Assembly (NCBI GenBank): GCA_965178525.1
Contig: CBCXVS010000002.1
Span: 38,035 to 102,034 of the forward strand
Reading direction: 5' to 3'
From: CBCXVS01 sp965178525
GTDB lineage: Bacteria; Tectomicrobia; Entotheonellia; Entotheonellales; Entotheonellaceae
DNA: 64,000 nucleotides
Shown piece after piece: positions 44,519-56,382 of this stretch (the stretch's first letter is position 1; the number at the start of each line of letters is the position of its first letter). The notes below the pieces were generated by a model. It was not told the DNA's origin, made no database searches, and saw only the letters and a program-made list of their open reading frames with translations. The position numbers were made by a program, and so were the translations under genes.

Positions 44519-47500
44519 TGCTGATAGCCATGGCGCTCGTGTGTCTCCTGCCCTCGCAGGGACACACCGCACTGGATGCCATGCAATCGCGCTTGCTGCA
44601 GCAGGTCGATGTGCCATGGCGCTGGGATAATATCGAGCGCGGGCCGCTCTGGGTCCGCGGGCCGCAACCGGTCTACCATCGGGTCTGGGGCATGCATGCC
44701 GTCTCGCTGGCGCCAGCTCAGACGGTCACCCTGCACTTCCCGCACGGACGCACGTTGCGCCTCTATCACCCGGTGCGCCGCTTGGCACGAACCGATCTGG
44801 ACATCGCCGTATCCAATGGTTCCGGCTTGCGCGTCATCTTTCCCACACAGCGATCTCGCGATGGTCATTCATGGCTCCTTCCCCCTGCCGTCGACGGTCC
44901 TGTTTTGGTGCATATCACGCGCGCCGCCCAGCACACGACCGTACTTGCCGTCGCGCTCTTCATCTCCCGCCATGAGGCCCCAGGCGCCATGGCGCCGTAT
45001 CGGGACCTCCTGCCGCTTTCCTCTGCTGCGGTACGCCTCCGTCGTGCAGGCGAGCCGATCGAACAGCGCTTCTGGCCCTTAACACCAGCGGCGCCCGCCA
45101 GCGTGGACGTCCGGGGTCCCGCACGCCTGGCCCTCGAAACGCGTGTTGTCTACCCGGCGACGGAGCGCCGCACGCTGCAGACGTATCAGGTTGACGTCAG
45201 CATCGACGGAATGGAGCCGCAGACACTGGAATTGACAGCCAGCAGTGAGACCAAGACGCGGCTTTATCGCAACGGCCGTCCGCAAGTTCTGGGGCAGTTG
45301 GCCGTGGGTTATTTCGATATCCCTTCCGGACACCACATCCTCCGGTTCGAGAGCACCGCGCCGCTCTATACCCGGCTGTTCCGGCAGGCCCAGACCGGCT
45401 ACCTCGTGCCCGCTCTGAACCAACCTGAGGCGCGCCCCGCCCCCCGTCAAGTGCTCACACCATCTGTCCCCCTCAATCGATCGCTCTGGCGCCTCAGTGA
45501 GGCCCAGATTCGGCACATCCTGGCGACGCCGGCGGGCTCCGCCGCGGCGCAGGAACGCGTGGCCTTACGCTTGCGACGCGATAACCGACGCCGCGAAGGC
45601 GGTCTGCAGGCCGCCATGTTGCTGCGCCGAGCTGCCAGGCAACAGCCCGCCTATCGCCGTCTTGCAGAGGCGGCCCGGGCGGCCCGGCGCGCCTTCACGT
45701 GGTACCGCACGCTCTTGCCAACCCACAAAACATCGACGGCGCCACAATTCTTCGCCTGGTTTCTCACGCCGCGTTTGCATGCGCCCGGCGTCAAGACATC
45801 GCGCTGGCTGGCGGCAACTCAACACCGCGAGGCCTACCTGGATCAACTGGCCGGAAGCTATTTTGTCCCCCTGCCGCAGCAGCCCCACAAGCATATCTAC
45901 CACGTACCGCCACGGACAGTTCCCAGTGTCGTACGGCTGATCGTTGACACCACGGCCACAACCGCACCGCAGGAGATAGGGCTGCAATTCGATGCGCAGG
46001 CCCCCATACGTCTGCGCCTGAGGCCAGGGCAGGAGATGCCAGGCACGGCTTATGCCCCGTCGCGAGCCGAAATCGGTTTGGCATTGCTACGCCGACAGCA
46101 CGCCGCATTTGATGCCGGCACCCTCGGGGGACCATTTAGCGCGCTCAGTGCGCGCCATGTCCCAGCGCAGTTGCGCCGCACGGGCTGGATCACGCTGCCG
46201 CTGCCGCCGGATGTGCATCGTATCACGGTGTGACGCGCCCCCGGTGCTGCCGCGGTCGTACCAGTCGCCTTGCAATATCGCACCTCACGACCCTTCCAGC
46301 TCTCCGAAACCACCTATATGGCGATGGCAGACCGTCTCGGCTCCCGCCAACAACTCTACGCGCATTTGGTGCACCATGTGATCCGGCTTCGCAGTGGGCC
46401 GGCAACGTTTGACGCGCCCCCGCCGGCGGAGGCCGCAACGGCCCCATTCGCTGCGACCAAACTCGCCAATCACTGGCTGCCGCTTCCCCGTCTCCTCCGC
46501 GCCCGCTACCAGCTATTCACCACCGGCACGGCCCCGCCAGGCCAACTCGCCAGGCCAACTCGCCAGGCGCATCCCACCCCCTCACGGGCGCAGGCCGGCA
46601 GCGCGGCGGCCACGGGTGACTGGCTCAGCGCCCTGGAACATTGGACGCAGATCTTGCATGGGGCCACGGGCGCGTTGCGCCGTGAGGCGCAATTGGCGCG
46701 TGTCACCGCCCTGCGCCATCTTGGGGAACACGTGCTGGCCGATCGTCTCTTGCGCGGTATGTTCCTGTACACAGCGGATGCGACCTTGCGTCAGCAGGTG
46801 TTTTCACGTTTGCTGCAGACCTACAGACAGCAGCAAGATACGGTGGCGTTGCAAGCCCTTCTCGCCACCGCCGTGATCCGCCATCCCCGCCCGCCGCCGA
46901 TGCGTCAATTGGCCACCCAGTTGCTTGAGGACGGAGATGATGACAAGGCCTTGATGCTCGGCCTGGCGCTGCCGCCAGCGGAACAGCCGACCGCCCTGTT
47001 GCTGCAGGCAGCCCTGCGCCTGGGCTGGTGGCAGACCTTCGACCGTCTCGTACAACGCCTGGCGCAACCGCAGGAACGGCACGTCTGGCTTGGGTATCGA
47101 GCCTGCGCCCGTGGCGCATACGAGACTGCACTAGCCCATTTCACGCAAGCCGGGCCACGCGGCCGGCGCCTGGCTCAACACTTCAAGCGCGGCCGTGCGA
47201 TTCATCGCGATCTGACCTCGACCGACCGCAACCAACGTGCCCAGACCCTGCAAGCCTGGGCCGCATGGCAAGCCCAGCATCCCGGGCCACATCGCTGGCA
47301 ACGCGCGTCACATATGGTGCGCGATGCCGCCGGTGCGGCCCTTCTGTATAATCCCGCGCTGGACCGCTACATTCACACCTTCCACAGCACGGCATCGCGG
47401 CCCGTCACCCTCCGTTTCGTTGGACCCGCACACCTTCGCGTGGCCGCACGACCGCTGCATCCTCACGGCACAACGGCGCCCTTGGACGGCTGGATCTAGT

Positions 47501-49934
47501 ACAACACGATGGCTACCGCCACCTCATGCCGATCAACCACAATCGCCCCGCGGCCTCCCTGCACCTGATCGACGAGTCTACCGGGTTGCCTGGCCGCAGG
47601 GTGAGCGGCGCGTTCACGTTTGGCCCCGGGCTGCATGAGGTCGACATCGCCAGTCCCGCTATCCCCCTGATCCTACAAGTTGATGTCAAGCGCCCAGCCA
47701 TGCCACTCGGCATCCTGCCACCTTTGACACCCGAGACCATTGGCGCCGCGCTACGCGGCCACTTGTGGCCCGGTCAGGCGGCGGACAACCGCCCGCCGCA
47801 CTGCCGCGCCTGCCTCATCCTGGCGCCGTCCGAGGTCCATCAGCCTCATCAGGTCACAACGCTACCCCGACCCGCCATGGCACGTGCGCGCGATGTCAGC
47901 CTCACCCCGGATGTGCTGCAGACGGTCCGCATCCACCTGGATGCGCGCCGCCCGCCAGCGCCCGAGCTGGCTGGCGCCATGCAAACGGCGCGATACGTGT
48001 CGCAGGGTGATCTGGCAGCCGCGCTCGATCTGCCCTTAGACACCTCGCCGGCAGCCCTTCGCAGACGCATGACCCTCTTGGTACAGTGGGCTGAACAGCA
48101 GCCCGAGCGCTACGGCAAAGCGCTCAGCCGTGCCCAGGCCCTCATGGCGGCGCACCCGCAGCTACCCGGTTTACAAGCGCTCTTTTCCCGGCTGACACGC
48201 GGCAGTACATGGCAACCGGTGACTGCGGTGCAGAGCAGTGCCGGCCTGCGCTACGTGACCGTCACCGGCTGGCGCCCCGAATCGCCGGCCGCGCGTGTGC
48301 GCAAGGCCCTCCTGGCGCCGCTCAGCCCGGATGAACAGGTGTTGTCCGGCTTTGGCGCGGTGCTCGTGTCGATGCGGAATCTACAACCCACCGCCCTGCA
48401 TGTCACCCTGACGGCGGACGACATCGCTTACTTTCCCCCGGCGCCTATGACGGTGCGCTATCAGATCGACGACCACCCCCTACAACGACTCGCACTCACC
48501 CCGGATCGATCCCAACAGACGCTACATCTTGCCATTCCAGTCGGACGTCATACCCTCCGCTTCAGCATTGACAGCCCCTTAGTGAACCAAGTCTTACGCC
48601 TTCGCATCGTCGAAACCCGCCAGGCCACGCCACAGCCGCTCGTCCGCAGCATCGAACGGGCGTATCACATCGCCACGCATGACGAACCGGTACGATTGCT
48701 TGTCGCCGGTCCCGCCTGGCTCCGCATTGATGAATGGCGTCAAGGCGAGACGGTGACGCGCTATCAAGCCGTGGCCCAGGGCTGGCAAACCATCGACATC
48801 ACGCCTCATGCCGGGCAGCCGGAGGCCCTCTTCCGATTTCATCAACGGGTGGCCGCGCCGATATCGGACACCCCACGCCCCCGCCCGGCGCACGTGACGC
48901 CGGATCTGCTCCCGGAGCCATGGCTGCGCTTGCCCTTGCCGCAGGTCTCCCCCTACGTCGAGCTACGGGACGCGTACGCGTTGGGCAAACAGGAAGATGG
49001 CACGTGGACCTTCAGTAGCGCGTGGGTTAGCCGCCGGAATGTACAGGAAGACACCGGCGCCGATGGCGCCGAGCGCTTTGTCGAACTTAGCGCCACGCAT
49101 CGCTATGCCGCCCCCTATTGGCGTCTGCACACGGAAACGGCGCTGCTTGGCCGCGCCCCAGAGGATGGCGGGCCGGTCTTGGGTCTACAGGAACGCCTGT
49201 TGTACCGCCCGGCACGCTTCCCGCTCAGCCTCGGCCTTCGCGTCAAAGGGTTTGTGCAACTGCCTCTGCAGGGCACCGACCTGGAAGCCTCCGGTACGGT
49301 TCGCGGCACCGTGTGGCAACGTTGGACACTTGGGCCGAAAGCCACGCATCGGCCCGCTATCTCCGTCTTTGGCCGCCTGCTCAGCCTCAACGCGCTCTCT
49401 GCGGATGACTCGGGCCGTGTCGATCAGGACGTCTTCACGCCGTTCAAGTCCGATCATCGGGCCGGTATCGACGTGGCGGACACGCTCACCCATCGTCCCT
49501 GGCTCGATACCCTCTGGTCCGGTCAGCTGGCGCTGGCATCTAACGAGGATTTCAATCTGGCGCAACCCGACCGGCTTCATGTGCGCCTGCAGTGGAACCA
49601 GCTCTTGGGCGCGTTGCAGGTTCGCACGGGCTATCGGTTCAGCCGTTTTTTTGCCGATGATGATCGGCGGGCGGGTCGAAATCGTCATACGCTGACCATC
49701 GAAACGCGGTGGGAGCACTGGCGCCCGTCGCAGCAACGCTTTGAAGTCCACGCGCGTCTACAACAGGATCTCATCTCCGGAGATATCGACTTTCTATTGG
49801 GTGTCTCATGGCATACGAGCGCCGGCCGAGGGTATCGGGATTTCCGGCCAGGCGCCGTCCATTTTCGTGATCTACGTGTCCACCGTCTCCCATCGCAACG
49901 AAACAACAGGCTTGATTATGCGGAAACGAACTGA
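44506..49934 (+). CDS. Giant secreted protein with helical-repeat middle and outer-membrane beta-barrel (polymer exporter candidate), broken by one stop and one frameshift
   Basis: GTG 44506 overlaps the previous gene; signal peptide MRFLMLIAMALVCLLPSQGH. Frame 1 runs to TGA at 46231 (DVHRITV*), yet the same frame continues naturally (RAPGAAAVVPVALQYRTSRP), so the stop lies within one protein. A TPR/helical region follows (GDWLSALEHWTQILHGATGA; AYETALAHFTQAGPRGRRLA). The frame changes near 47490 (DGWI* versus LVQHDGYRHLMPINHNRPAA). The last 330 residues are alternating amphipathic strands ending near 49934 (SLGLRVKGFVQLPLQGTDLE; RWEHWRPSQQRFEVHARLQQ), a typical beta-barrel. Helical repeats plus barrel recall PgaA/BcsC/AlgK-AlgE exporters. 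About 1808 residues if repaired. Confidence 0.7.
46535..46568 (+). repeat. 13-bp tandem repeat (2.6 copies) in the exporter gene
   Basis: CGCCAGGCCAACT at 46535-46547 and 46548-46560, then CGCCAGGC. Codes for a Pro/Arg/Gln-rich linker. Confidence 0.85.
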
Positions 49935-52900
49935 CGACGGCATTCGGCAGTTGCTGGAAATGGATATGCCGCCCTATTGGCGCAAGGTCAACGCCACGTT
50001 GGTGCAAGAGGTGATCGCGGCCTATCGCGCCTGGCCACCGTCGGCGGCCTTCTCGGCTGACGCCGGCGAGACGGGTGCCGGCGAGTTGGCGCAACAGGTG
50101 GTGGAATTTTTACTCCATCATATCAACCAACAGCACATGCAGATCGCCGCTTTACATCAACGTCATGCGGCATTCAACCAACAATACATGCCCGCCTCCG
50201 GGCCAGAAGAACAGCAACAGTCCATTTTGGACTACGCCAGCGACCTTGGCGCCACCTCCCGGCAGCTGCGTGGCGACCGGCGCGCCTTTTTCCGCTGGTT
50301 CGGTCACGATGCCATCACCGATCGCTATCAACATCGCCATGCCATAGCAGAATTGCGATTGACCTTCAGCCTGCAACGACTCGGCATACTAGCTGCATAT
50401 GTGGTGCGCACCATCGGCCCGACCGTAGGCGATACGCAACTTTGGCCCCGGCTCAATCTCGAACGGACCCTCAGGCCGTTGCTCGCGTACGAAGGGGATA
50501 ACCGGGTCAGCAGTGCCGCCTTTCAATGCCTAGCGACGGCCTTGCAAGCGATGCCGCACGAGACACAAGAAGGGCGGGTAACGGAAAATACGCTGCGGAA
50601 CCCCGCCAGCACATTCCCATTCAGTGCGCCGCCCTGACCCTCTTGCAGCACCTGTCGGCGACCTCCCTCCAGACGGCACTCAGCACGCACCTCACGAACC
50701 CACAGCCCGGGGACGATTTGTTTGTCCGCCGTCATGCCGTCGGGTTGTTGGGGGAGAATTTGCCACACTTACCGGCGCTGCGGGAAGTGCTGCCGGTCGT
50801 TGCCGACGATCCAAGCCCCTTCGTGCGGCAAGCCTTGGCGCGAGCCCTGCGCAGGACGCCGGTGGCGGATATGCGCCGGTGGTTACGTCATCTCGTTTGC
50901 GACGACCCCGTGCCGCAGGTGCGCGCCGCTGCCTTGCTCGAAGCCTTAGCCCTGCTCGACCATCCGGACCACTGGCGTATCAGTTTGGATTTTCTCGGTG
51001 CGAGCATGCAGCTTGATTCGGATGCGTTTGTGCTCCGGGTCGCACTCAAAGTCGCGAGTGATGGCCTGCTCCAATTGCTGCAGGACGACGCCACGGCACT
51101 CGCGCAGGCGTGGCACGACACCCTGCTCTCCCCGATCGAGGCGCTGCATACAGAGGCGGCAAGTCTCGCGGTGCGGCGTTGGGCGGCGCAAGCCCGCGAG
51201 CGCATGTGGTGCGCTTCCGATCCGGCGGCTCGCGCGCTCCGTCCTGTCCTGGAGCAGATTCTCGCGCCTCTGCAATCTGGCCGTCACATGCGCCTGCCGC
51301 GTCAGATCTTTGCCGTCTACGAGGCCGACACGATTGGCCGCGTCTTGTCGGTCATGGCGCAGCACGACTTTGGCTACGACATTCGGCGCGGCTGGTTCAG
51401 TACTCGGATGACGCGAGGACACGTCTTTGGCTTTCGCATGTGGCGCCTGCTCTATGAGTTTCGCCACCCCTCGACCGACAAACGCCAGGCGTTTCGTCAT
51501 ACCATCGGGCGCATCTTCCATGGCAGTCTTCGCATCCCGTCCGCCATCTTGGCCGAGCTGGCTGAAACCAAAGTCCCCGGAGAGCCCTTGTTCATGGCGT
51601 CTGAAGCTGGCTGGCGTCCCTATCTGCCGCTGGTCGACGACGTCATGTCGAGTCTGGACCACAGCTTGCGGGCTCGACCCGTGCGCGTTTTCACCAGTGA
51701 AGGCGTCACCGAAGTGGCGCCACCGGCGTTCTTCATGCGCCGTCTGTGGGCCAAAATGTGCTTGACCTGGCGCTTTGCACACTATGCGCGCTTACGCAAT
51801 TGGCAGGAACAGAGCCAGAGCCATCCGGCCGCCTACCTGCAGGCCCTCGAGCAGTTGGGCTTCCGCTTCCGCCTCACCCCGCATCAGACGAGTAAAGGCG
51901 AGGACTATAGCCGTGATCCGGCGGTCACCCGGTTTTTTCCAGCAGCGCTGCCACTCCTGGATAGCGCGCTCTGGCAACAGTTGAAGCACTATTTTTTCTC
52001 TTTCTACGAAAATTCCCTCTACGAGTTGAGCGTCTTTCTGATCCTGGCCATCGCGCTGTTTCTCGGCCGTCACCTGTACCTCAATCATGTCATCCACGCC
52101 GTCCGGCGCCGCATGCCGCTGGTCATTGGGGGCTGGGGCACGCGCGGCAAATCCGGCACGGAACGGCTGAAGGCGGCGTTGCTGAACGGCTTGGGATATC
52201 GCATCGTTTCGAAAACCACCGGGTGTGAAGCGATGTTTCTCTACGCCCCGCCATACCGTCCGCTACGGGAAATGTTCCTGTTTCGGCCCTATGACAAGGC
52301 CACGATTTGGGAACAACACAACCTGATGTGCCTGGCGGACAAGCTCAAGACCGACATCTTCCTGTGGGAATGTATGGCGTTGAATCCCACCTTTGTGCAG
52401 TTGTTACAGCGGCACTGGATGCGGGATGATATCGCCACCATTACCAATACCTACCCGGATCACGAAGATATCCAGGGGCCTGCCGGCATCAATATCCCGG
52501 AGGTCATGACGAACTTCATCCTGGCTTCCGGCATCCTCGCGACGAGCGAAGAACAAATGCTGCCGATCTTGCAGGAGGCGGCCCAGCAGCGCGGCGCCAA
52601 CGTTCAGACGGTCGGATGGCTCGAGGCCGGTCTGCTGGCGCCGGACATCTTGCAGCGCTTTCCCTATGAAGAGCACCCGTATAACATCGCCTTGGTGCTG
52701 GCGGTGGCCGACGAACTCGGCATGGCACGGGATGTGGCGCTGAAGGAAATGGCCGACCGCGTCGTGCCGGACCTAGGCGTGCTGAAAGCCTATCCCACCG
52801 CCTCTCTGAACGCCCGCCGCCTCGAATTCGTCAATGGCATGTCGGCCAACGAACGCTTCGGCTGTCTCGGAAATTGGACCCGCATGGGGTTCGACACGCA

Positions 52901-54097
52901 GGATCCGGAACCAGAACCCGGTGTCTGGATCAGCACCGTCGTCAATAACCGGGCGGACCGCGTCCCGCGCTCGCGGGTTTTCGCCAGTATCCTCGTCGCC
53001 GATATCCGGGCAGACCGGCATTTTCTCATCGGGTCGAATCTGCGCGGCTTGCAAGGCTATATCCAAGAAGCCTGGACGCGTTATGCCCGGGACTTAACAT
53101 TATGGCCCGCCTCCCAGGAAACGCCGCAAGACATCCTGGCGCGTCTGGCGCGGCACATGCGCGTTCCCACGCATGAGGCCCAGCTCAGCGCGCGTTGGCG
53201 TGTCATGCTACCGGAGCATATGGCCAGCGCCGAGCTGCCGGCGGGCTGGCAGCAACCGGAAACCCTGGCGCCACAGCTCCGGACCATGGGGCTTGAGTCG
53301 GACGCCGATGCGATCATCGCCCAGATGCAGCGTGATGTGACCATGTACCAGGCGTATCACGCCTTTGCGGAGCGCCTGAAAACCGCCGATGCGGGGAGCA
53401 GGCGCAGCTCGATGCGGATTTTCGCGCGCTCCTATGGACCTGGTTCAAATGTAAAATGGTCGTCATCGAGGATTATCACGCCACGGGAAATCACATTATT
53501 GCACGTATATGCGAGGAAACCCCGCCCGGCGTGCACAACCGCATCATGGGCCTGCAAAATATCAAAGGCACCGGACTCGATTTTGTCTATTGTTGGCAGG
53601 CGTGGGAAACGCGCTATCAAGCCTGTACGCAACTGCGCAGCTCCAGCCCGTACGTGGCCGCCGAGGGGCTGCGGACGCTCGCGGCGTTCCAGCAATATAA
53701 CCTGCTCTGTACGGAATATGTACGAGACACTCTGGAGGCAGTGCAGCACACCGTTGTGGCGCAAAATGAACATTTTCAGGCGTCCCTGGTCACGATTACC
53801 GCGAATCTCGACGCAGCGATTCACAAGATTCAGAGCACCCTGCACACGGTTCACCACGCCGGTATCCTGACCCGATTGGTGCAGGCCCTGGAAGCGTTCT
53901 TAGATGCCGGGGATGCCGTCAGACGGCGCAAAACCGCCGATAGGATTTACCGCGATTTGGTGCATGAACGGATCAGTCAGGCCCGCGCCACGTCTGAGTT
54001 GCAAGCTCTGACCAGTCGGCAAAAAGGCGGCTGGTTGCTGAAAACGTTACAGACCCCGCGGACGTCGAGTGCTTCCCCGGCGGAACCGCAGTCCTAG
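49918..54097 (+). CDS. HEAT-repeat protein fused to PgsB/CapB-type poly-gamma-glutamate synthase ligase, two frameshifts
   Basis: ATG 49918 overlaps the preceding stop. Residues 1-230 are in frame 1 to about 50605 and then continue in another frame (QHIPIQCAALTLLQHLSATS) as HEAT-like helical repeats (RRHAVGLLGENLPHLPALRE; VRQALARALRRTPVADMRRW). A TM helix (LYELSVFLILAIALFLGRHL, near 52020) precedes the Mur-ligase-fold PgsB core: P-loop GGWGTRGKSGTERLKAALLN, SKTTGCEAMFLY, WECMALNPTFVQ, TNTYPDHEDIQGP, EFVNGMSANERFG and NNRADRVPRS, each matching a Bacillus PgsB block. A one-base loss near 53395 moves the C-terminus (VIEDYHATGNHIIARICEET to PAEPQS) to a third frame. PgsB ligates glutamate through an acyl phosphate. 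About 1390 residues if repaired. Confidence 0.8.
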
Positions 54098-54123
54098 TGG
54101 CGCTGAGACCTCAAGTTGGAATG

Positions 54124-54387
54124 TTAGGCTTGGTGAAGGTCTAGGAAGTGTTCAACAGGAATTTGAACCTCCTTGCTCGCCTTCTGCCCTTGGATATGGA
54201 GTTCATTGAACCTCTTTTCAATATTCCTCAACACATGACCTTCAAAATATTGCTCGCCACAGTAGATGCACTGGAGACAAGGCACATCATTCACAATAAG
54301 AAATTTGTCATCGTGTTTGTAAATGTATTGTGTTTGGCAAGGCTGAAAATGCTTATGTCCACAGAAAGCACACCCTGTTTTCATCAT
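54124..54387 (-). CDS. YgiT/MqsA-type zinc-finger antitoxin
   Basis: 87 residues. Two CxxC knuckles (GCAFCGHKHFQP and PCLQCIYCGEQYFEG) form the YgiT-type zinc finger found in MqsA-family antitoxins, followed by a basic helix. It overlaps the upstream DUF4258 gene by 4 bp (54384-54387), the usual toxin-then-antitoxin order for this pair. No extended HTH domain, so it is a short YgiT form. Confidence 0.82.
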   Translation of the reverse strand: MMKTGCAFCGHKHFQPCQTQYIYKHDDKFLIVNDVPCLQCIYCGEQYFEGHVLRNIEKRFNELHIQGQKASKEVQIPVEHFLDLHQA

Positions 54388-54692
54388 GAACCTCGTTCAT
54401 ACGGGTTTTTGAATTTTAGTGGCATTGGAATATAGACGGTAATAATGACAACACGGTCCTCAATTTCGCCACACACAATATGCAGAGGCTTACCATATGC
54501 CGTAAAATCCACGACCAAGCAGCTTTCCCCTCTGCCCGTGTCTTCGTACTGCTCAAGGAGACGCCCCGTCAGTAAGGCTTCTTCTAGTTCAGAAATGGTC
54601 AAGTTGTCATTCTGTCTTTCTTGGTCACCATGTCTCGAAAAGTAGTACTCACCCTCTCTGACCTTGGTCTGTATCCAGACTATATCAAACAT
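54384..54692 (-). CDS. DUF4258 (RelE/MqsR-like) toxin
   Basis: 102 residues. Y-x-x-S-x-H-G pattern EYYFSRHGDQERQNDNLTIS, then the family core LEEALLTGRLLEQYEDTGRG, ESCLVVDFTAYGKPLHIVCG and VVIITVYIP. DUF4258 proteins are small, probably RNase-type toxins paired with YgiT-like antitoxins, as here. The pair lies between the polymer operon and the IS-bearing region. Confidence 0.82.
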   Translation of the reverse strand: MFDIVWIQTKVREGEYYFSRHGDQERQNDNLTISELEEALLTGRLLEQYEDTGRGESCLVVDFTAYGKPLHIVCGEIEDRVVIITVYIPMPLKFKNPYERGS

Positions 54693-54923
54693 TTCTTGGG
54701 TATCTATGACGATTTTTGAAGCCTAACGCCAAAGCTAACAGGCCACTGGCCGCATACCCGCGACGTTTGTTAACAGAAAAAAAGGCGGGTAAAATGGCCG
54801 TAGACCACCCGTTCGGATGCTAAAGTAAGAAAAAGGTTAGATCAACGCGTACGTCAGGCAGTCTCTTTCAAACCCCCGTTAGCCACTTTGCCTATGTATA
54901 TCCTCAGCTTCGATGGTATCAGT

Positions 54924-55712
54924 CTATAAATCATCAAATGTGCCAAGCTCTAAAGCAAGGTTAAGTTGGGAAACGAGGGCCTCAATACTCCTTTTGGAAT
55001 ACTCGCCATCAGCAATAAGGATAATTGTACAGTTTCGCGCTACTGGAAACTTTTCTAGCTCATGACCCTGTATCAGTGACCGCTGTTTCCTGTTCCGGGT
55101 TTGCTGAAATCTACTATTCTCTGATTGGTTACCTGGAGGTTCATAACCGTTGTCAATGTCGCCAAAATCGTCCTCGGTTTCCAAATGTTGGTCGGATGTT
55201 AAAAAGTTTCCGAGTTGAGCATAATCGATTGTAGACCTATATTCTTTTATAAAATCTTCGACAACATTTTCGTTAAATCCCTCTTCAAAAATGAGATGGT
55301 GACGCATATTTCCAAACGAAGGAGGTTCCAAACCCCACAAACTCCAGAGTTTCTTATGGATATTTGGATTTATAGCCGCCGTTGCCATAGACCGACTTCG
55401 ATCTACAGATTCTTCTCGATTATCCAGTATAATTCTGAGCGCCAGATCACTGAGGCCTATTAGTCGGTTCTCCCCAGAACCTTGAACATTAATCAACCCA
55501 AAACTATTTAGTGCAGCGAGTGTTTTCAAGCCACCACTACTTTTTTTACTATAACCCCAATGTTTAAATGTGACGGGTAGGGCTGCGATATTTCGGCCTT
55601 CCGCCTGATAAAGCGCCTTGGCCTTGTCGATGGCTGTTTTCAGATCAACAGCTGGATACCCTAGACTCCGTACCCGCTTGGACAACGATTCTCCACTCTC
55701 AGCCATAGCCAT
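54924..55712 (-). CDS. Hypothetical protein with an N-terminal winged-helix-like region
   Basis: 262 residues, ATG 55712 with GGAGG immediately upstream. The first 130 residues (LKTAIDKAKALYQAEGRNIA, HWGYSKKSSGGLKTLAALNS, FGLINVQGSGENRLIGLSDL) form a recurrent domain in hypothetical proteins of many bacteria, looking like a winged helix with the S-S-G-x-x-x-x-x-A-A-L pattern. The middle is acidic and Asn/Gln-rich (ETEDDFGDIDNGYEPPGNQS) and probably disordered. The C-terminal FPVARNCTIILIADGEYSKR, then LVSQLNLALEL, resembles another small recurring segment. No function can be assigned. Confidence 0.7.
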   Translation of the reverse strand: MAMAESGESLSKRVRSLGYPAVDLKTAIDKAKALYQAEGRNIAALPVTFKHWGYSKKSSGGLKTLAALNSFGLINVQGSGENRLIGLSDLALRIILDNREESVDRSRSMATAAINPNIHKKLWSLWGLEPPSFGNMRHHLIFEEGFNENVVEDFIKEYRSTIDYAQLGNFLTSDQHLETEDDFGDIDNGYEPPGNQSENSRFQQTRNRKQRSLIQGHELEKFPVARNCTIILIADGEYSKRSIEALVSQLNLALELGTFDDL

Positions 55713-55854
55713 ACCTCCAAGTTGACGTTATAGAAAGGCGCTGGTTTAAAAATGCCTGGGTGCTGAATTTTAGCATATATAATAGGGTTGTTCCCCAATA
55801 GTTAATGAGGTAGGCTATCCTCCCCCAAACGATGGAGGGAGCCCAGCCAGGTCA

Positions 55855-56382
55855 TTGGTTATCCGAGATGATCGGCAGATGAAAGCCTTAACCGGTGTGT
55901 CTCAGACGCAATTTGACTTCTTGCTGCCCGCCTTCAGCCACGTCTATCAACAGGCTCAGCAAAAACGCTATGAGGAGGGTGTCCAAGCTGGCAAACGCAG
56001 CCGAAAGCCGGGTGCAGGTATCAAAGGCAAATTACCCACTCTGTCAGACAAACTCCTGTTCGTTCTATATTATTACAAGACGTATCCGACGTTTGATGTT
56101 CTTGGTGCACAATTTGGTATGGTACGTTCGAAAGCGAATGAAAATCTCCATAAGCTCTCTCCCATCCTGTATGACACGTTAGTGCAGTTAGACCTCATGC
56201 CTTATCGAGAGTTGAAGACCCCAGAGTCGTTGAGGGAGGCGTTGTCAGGTGTGGATCAACTGATTATTGATGCGACTGAAAGAAGCTATCGCCGGTCACA
56301 AGATGAGACGACCCAACGTGAACACTATAGTGGTAAAAAAAAGCCATACGCTGAAAAATACAGTGATGTCGATGCCGGATAA
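55855..56382 (+). CDS. IS transposase, upstream frame (copy 2)
   Basis: Identical in sequence to the product at 38200-38727: HTH_Tnp_4-type N-terminus and first catalytic Asp (LIIDATERSYRR), ending after the A8 shift run. Confidence 0.88.
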   Translation: MVIRDDRQMKALTGVSQTQFDFLLPAFSHVYQQAQQKRYEEGVQAGKRSRKPGAGIKGKLPTLSDKLLFVLYYYKTYPTFDVLGAQFGMVRSKANENLHKLSPILYDTLVQLDLMPYRELKTPESLREALSGVDQLIIDATERSYRRSQDETTQREHYSGKKKPYAEKYSDVDAG

